From: Nicotiana tabacum
Taxonomy: Eukaryota; Streptophyta; Magnoliopsida; Solanales; Solanaceae
Assembly: GCF_000715075.1 (NCBI RefSeq)
Contig: NC_134082.1
Coordinates: forward strand, 100,852,399-100,916,398
Length of the DNA stretch: 64,000 nucleotides
Direction: 5' to 3'
Part shown: positions 58,476 through 64,000 of the stretch, one piece after another
Numbering within the stretch: position 1 is the stretch's first letter
Layout of the letters: the number at the start of each line of letters is the position of its first letter
Notes under the pieces: generated by a model
Told to the model about the DNA's origin: nothing
Database searches by the model: none
The model's input: only the letters and a program-made list of their open reading frames with translations
Program-made: the position numbers and the translations under genes

Positions 58476-61400
58476 TGTCACACCTCCTTTTTCCGCCCCC
58501 GCGAGGGGCGTAAGAGTTTTTTCCAATTAAAGGACAATCAAAACGGGATTTGTTTATTTATTTCAGAGTCGCCACTTGGGAGATTTAGGGTGTACCAAGT
58601 CACCAATTTTAATCCCGAATCGAGGAAAAAAATGACTCCATATTACAGTCTGCGTACCAGAAATCCGGATAAGGAATTCTGTTAACCCGGGAGAAGGTGT
58701 TAGGCATTCCCGAGTTCCGTGGTTCTAGCACGGTCGCTCAACTGTCATATTTGGCTTGATTATCTGATTTTTTTTTAACAATTAAGAACTTATATGCCAA
58801 CTTAGCATTAAACCGCTTTTATCATTATTCTTATTATTATTTTATACAAGAATTGCAACGTCGTGAAAACGCATCTCGAACCACGTCACAACCAGTGTAC
58901 ACGTGATTTGTTGACGCGTTTTGACTTCGTCAAGATCGGGATTTGGGCTACATAAATGCACACCCATATTTAAGAAAGTAACCTTATTAAATATGCGCCA
59001 AAAGACTACGCGTTATTATACTTTTAGGTAGGACCGTGAAATTTACTAAACGGCCCATCCCGGGATCTAAGTATTATTGTTTTTTTTTTAAAAAAATAAT
59101 AAGATTGGAGAACCCTGCAAATTTTGTATTGTTTACATTTATTTATTTTTAGCGAAATCCTCCCTTATTTTATGAATATCTTTTAATGACTACATTTTAT
59201 TATTACTAAGTTTGTCTATAAATATAAAATCAATCTCTACATACTTAAAAATATCATATTAAATACTAGTTTAAAACAAATATTAACGGAAAGTAATATT
59301 ACTAAAATTATAATTATAAATACAACATGGAATTGTCAAATATTTTTTTTAAAAACTAATTATCCCATAGTCGGATTAAAAATCATATTGTTAGATGACT
59401 TGAGCTATTGAAATTAATTATTTACAAATACTGAAAATTAGAAATAATCTTGATTACTAAACCGTATTTCTAAAAAAAAAAATAATTTAACCTTAACTAA
59501 CCTTGTTTTAATTCAAATCATGTCATAATACTTGATTCACAAAATTAATTCATGTTTTAACTGAATTTAGCTACATGATTCCGATTAACTTAACGTTGGT
59601 GTTACTAAAACCCTTATGAATAAGGAACTTAATCAATTTTGCCAAACTGATTTAATAAAGCCATTTTTACGTTATTTTCTTCTATTTTAATTATTTGACA
59701 GTTTAATCAGTAATGAACATGCTTAAATATATACTACCTAATAATCAGGTTAAAGCAAAGCATTATTTAATACATCACTACAATATGCCTAATTATGAAA
59801 AACGACGGCGATTTACAGAATAATAATACATGAAATAACCTAAGTGCAATTAATAAAAAAACTAAATTAAAAATTTAAAATTCCATTCTTCATTTCAGCT
59901 TACAAAAGGCCAAAATTACAGTTGTGTACCTGGTATTGTCAATATAAGAAGAAGAAAGTCAGCCACGTAGTACGTAACACAACAACAACAATACTAACCA
60001 GCAATCCAGTCAACAAAAATCCCAGTGACAGATTTGAAAATCGAAATAAAATCCAGAAACACCGACAACAAACAACGGACAGAAACCAAGGGAATTTTCA
60101 GATTTAATGTTTAACCCTTAATTTCTAAATCCGTATATCAGAATATTTATCATGCGTGTACTGCTCTCTCTTCTAATTTCCAGCTCCTTTTTTATTTGTA
60201 TTTTTTCTTTTCTTTTTTTTCTTGAATGTTTTAATATTTTTCGTAATTTTTCTTTCTCTCTTAAATATTCAGCTCTTTTTTTTTCTCTCTCTCTATCTGT
60301 CCGTTTTTTTTCTTATTCTCCCCCTTAAAATCTGATTCAAGACCTCTTATTTATATCCCATCCCAGAACCCTTTAATCCATTAATAAAACCACACTTTCT
60401 CCTACCAAACCCATTATCTTCCCACTCATCCCCCACTACATTAAACAAATATATCAACCTCACCCCATTACATCTTGTCCCCCATGCCTAACATAAACAA
60501 ATACAATATTCCCCTCCACTACATTATGTCTTGTCCCCCATTATATTAAACAATTATATCACCCACACCCCATTACATTTTGTCCCCCATGCTTAACATA
60601 AAGAATTACAAAATGTACAATTCCTAAACTACCCCTCCGACCTTATTGCAATTACCATTTTACCTCTGAACGTACTGCAATTTACCAAACTACCCCCATC
60701 AGCTATAACCAATCAATTAATCAAACTCAACCAAAATATAGCTAATATGACCAATTTCTACACAAATTCGAACAACAAATTCAAACTAAATGATGAACAA
60801 CAAAGAACAACTAAAATTTTGATTAAACAATATTTTTAGCAACAAACAAACCTACTTTCAGATTCAACAACAACAACAACAAACAAGTATATTCAGATTT
60901 CTAAATTCAATAATCATTTGAACTTAAAATCAAATCTAACAACATTACAACCAACAATTCCTATATTAAACTTAAACAAGATTATGAGACAAACTCAAGA
61001 AATAATCATAAATGATAAACAATAAACAAGAAAAATCAAACTTATACTAATTTCGGATTCAAGAACAATCAAACAAAATATGGACATAAATGAAAAGATT
61101 CAACAACAATAACAAGCAAGTTTTATTCAAATTCGAATTAAACTTGAATTAAGCTTAAACAAAAACAAATAAACATATTCAAATCACTAAACTTCAAATA
61201 ATCAATTGATTTTTAAAAAAAAAAATCCAACAAAATACAACAAAGATACATGATTCAAACTAAAATTAAAAAAAACAAAACATAACTTCACATTAAATCA
61301 TTGGATTAAAAATGAACTTCAAACAAAGATGAACGACATCAAATTAATGTGAATGAATTAACCATATTGGGAACCAATCCTGGTTAATTTAGATAAAAAA

Positions 61401-63073
61401 TGGATGAGCAAGGAAACAACAATATTAACAACACAATACATATTCATCAACGAATCAAAAACCAAAACATAAACTCACGTTAAATCAACTGGATTAAAAT
61501 GAACTTCAAACCAAGATGAACATGAATTAAATCAACTTAAACAACAAAACATGACGGATTCAAATGATTAAACCAACATATTTCCCTATTACAACTACAT
61601 TCTTTTAGACAAATAACAAAACAATGCCGAAGAAGAAACAATTATGAATTTAAACTTGAATCTAACAACATTAACAATTTCTGAAAAATACATAAAACAC
61701 ATGAAACATCTAAAAATAATTAATTAAACTTCAATTTGAATCTAACAAACATTAAACTAACAATTTCACATGAACAACTGAAAAAATTAACAAAACAATG
61801 AACATGAACAAAACAAAAATCAAACATTTACCGTTTTTAGATTCGAGAGTATCAAAACGAAATACGGACAAAAATAAAACTCAAAACCAACTAACCGAAA
61901 ATGAAACGACGAACAATGACTGACCAACGATAAACTCGTATGGACTGTTTTTACGACCCCAACCAAAATTCGAACAAACGATGACGAAGACGATGAAGCA
62001 ACAGCAGAAGCAGCGGGAAGCAGAAGCAGAAACGTGAGCAGCAGTGACGACTCAAAACAGCAGCAGCTCGACGAGGCAGCTGGAAGGAGGAAGAGAAGCA
62101 GCAGCGACGCAGTAAGAGGGTGTCGAGCTCAAGCTCGAAGAAGATGAAGCAGGCAGCGATGGGGTTTGTTTAGATGCAGCGAAGAAGAAAGCAAAAGCAG
62201 CTGAAGATGAAGCAGCAATGGCGATGAAGAAAGCATGAAGCAGCCAACGCAGCTGTGAAGCAGCTCGTCGAGGGTCGTTTGGTTTTTTTTTTTTGGTCGA
62301 GGGTTTTCCGGCGGAGAAGAAGACGAAGCAGCGGCGGAGGAGCTGGTCGTGAGGAGGTGGCTGGTGGACTGGAGGGTGGTCGACGTTGGGCAGCCATGGT
62401 TGGAAGGTTTGGATCTTTGGGGAAGATGAAGAGAAAGAAGGGGGGGATAGCTTAGCATTTTTAGGGTTTTCTTTTTGTTTGTTTTGTAAAAATGTAAGAT
62501 AATAGGGGTGTTGGGTCTTTGGGTTATGGACCAGGTCGATCCGGTTTAAAATGGACCGGGTCATGGGGAAGGTTGGGCAATTTTTGGGCATGTGGCTTGA
62601 ATTTGAAGAAGAGGCTCAATTCCGATTTTTCTTTGTATTTTTGCTCTCTTTTCTTCTTTTATTTTTCTAAAACTAAATTATAAAAATACTTAAATTATTA
62701 TTAAGAACTAAATTAAGTTATAAAAGTGCAAATTAACTCCCAATAACAATTAACGCACAATTAAGTAATAATTAAGCATAAAATTGTATATTTGGACATT
62801 AAATGTTAAAAATACAAAAGATGCCTATTTTTGTAATTTTTAATTTTTGTAAAACAAACTCAATTACTAACAATTGTAGAATTAAATCCTACATGAAAAA
62901 TGCGACATATTTTTGTATTTTTTTTATTAATTTACAAATAAACATGCACAGATAAACACAAATAATTATCCAAAAATGTCACAAAAATTCTCAAAATTGC
63001 ACACCAAGGAAAATCATTTTATTTTGAATTTTTGGGAGTAATTCTCATATAGGGCAAAAATCACGTGCTTACA
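58476..63073. mobile_element. 4.6-kb solo LTR or large non-coding LTR element
   Basis: Ends TGTCACACCTCC and CGTGCTTACA. Flanked by TAGGA (58471-58475 and 63074-63078). No primer site, purine tract or domain was found inside, so it is a solo LTR or non-autonomous element. Left end: gcccccgcgaggggcg hairpin. Interior: long A/T-rich tracts, ctctctct stretches (60230-60300), near-identical gtccccca / acattatgtcttgtcc phrases (60470-60600) and a gcagaagcag-rich purine block (61980-62340). The Ser/Pro/Leu-rich minus frames at 62052-62591 are the complement of that block, not a gene. Confidence 0.75.
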
Positions 63074-63078
63074 TAGGA

Positions 63079-64000
63079 AAGCATTCCTAAGGCTTTCGAG
63101 ATCCCGTAAACCGTATATAACTCCATTGACAAGGTATGTAGGGCTTTCGTTATACTTTTCGGCATGACTAGAATTCGAATAAACGTTTATCGAATTGTTT
63201 CATCGGATTCGAGTTATTTCACCTTCAACTCATAAAGATGCTTAGACCTGATCCTTTCTCATAGATTGCTTACTTAAGAGAATATCTATGAATTCTCGGT
63301 TTTCCTTGTTCCTTGCTTAAAAAGAACTAGAGCCTTTTTACTCGTTCTCTTTTCGACGTTCATATAAATCATGAATAATGTTCGCTGAAAAGTAACACTT
63401 ACTTCAAAGGTACTCATAATACATAACTCTCACGTTCTTAGTACTTGTTGGCTCGTAGTTGAAAATTAAATACTTTAACGACAACCATGATAGTCGGGGA
63501 ATAATGATAATAAGCCACTTCGACTCTTCTTAAAATACGTCTTTTAAGGTTAGTTTCGCATTGCACTTATATATGTATGTATTTACTCTACCGAGCCACG
63601 CTATAGTTGGCCGGGTATGACACCTATTGTGTAACCACTGATATGTTGGGATTACCGAGCTTCACATGGCCGGGTACGATTCTACCGATCCTTTATTATG
63701 GCCGGGTATGTTATGGATATTATAGCCCCACAAAGGGATTTATTATTATATAATGTGATATATTATAAGTAGCGATAGTGAGCGACGATTCCACGAGCAT
63801 ACATTTATATTCATGTTGAATTTTAGTTTCCTATCGAGGATAGTTTCAGAATTCAGATTGTCTCTATATCTCTTCTCTTGTTAATTACATTTTTCATGTT
63901 ACACTTGTCGCCCTACATATTTCGTGCTGACGCCTTTTTATGCGTTGTGTTCATGCCCACAAATTCAGATAGACAGAGCGGTGTGCCTCCTCTGTAGGAC
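63079..64000 (+). repeat. 3' LTR of F, second part, cut by the window end
   Basis: It aligns with 36404 to about 37343 of the 5' LTR, including the taccgagc / ggccgggtatg modules. About 300 bp of LTR should remain beyond 64000. Confidence 0.9.

Noticed and set aside
62052..62591. Ser/Pro/Leu-rich minus-strand frames of up to 179 codons
   Set aside because: Complement of a gcagaagcag-rich block inside an LTR-type element. Several overlapping frames are open at once, as expected for low complexity.

Overview
The window is repeat-dominated, AT-rich plant nuclear DNA. The host is most likely a Solanaceae species, probably Nicotiana. This is inferred from the retrotransposon families, an RTE/TS-SINE-like tail and a dicot-type ASY1 gene copy; no species marker was seen. 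Nothing prokaryotic is present. Almost every long open frame belongs to a decayed retrotransposon. The only host genes I can support are a broken, intron-containing copy of the meiotic axis gene ASY1 (minus strand, 22983 to about 31050) and a possible small conserved gene (33269-33565, minus).

Left part (1-17760). Two decayed minus-strand Ty3/gypsy remnants come first. The second (2296 to about 4630) has lost reverse transcriptase and RNase H, so protease and integrase are adjacent. It abuts a plus-strand Tat/Ogre-lineage Ty3/gypsy element (about 4630 to at least 14150). That element carries a protease with a G-patch, a 5'-deleted reverse transcriptase, two RNase H domains, integrase, and a long 3' untranslated region built from three unrelated tandem arrays (61, 88 and 40 bp). 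An AT-rich stretch follows, with a non-LTR retrotransposon tail, a 341-bp MITE and a G-rich block.

Middle part (17762-35408). A structurally complete Ty1/copia element (17762-22825; 5-bp target duplication CTAGC; LTRs about 97 percent identical) lies just downstream of the ASY1 pseudogene. The pseudogene holds a roughly 0.9-kb foldback element in one intron and a 3.95-kb solo LTR (26169-30117) at an exon edge. Beyond the promoter side lie a possible small gene, a hAT-type MITE, a MULE-like MITE and short tandem repeats.

Right part (35409-64000). This is a nested stack. Plus-strand chromovirus F has its 5' LTR at 35409 and a 3' LTR that runs off the window. It is split by minus-strand element H, which has almost no internal domain. 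H's LTR is split by minus-strand chromovirus G (39961-51143, TSD TAAAT). A further 4.6-kb LTR-like insertion (58476-63073, TSD TAGGA) sits in F's 3' LTR. A 272-bp (AT)n tract marks the H/F junction.

The most striking general signal is how these elements died. At least fourteen conserved glutamine positions in G are now UAG stops, and all five in-frame stops of the copia element are UAG. This is what CAG to TAG deamination at CHG-methylated cytosines would leave. Coordinates of decayed domains are approximate to about 20 bases unless a terminal repeat, target duplication or splice site fixes them.
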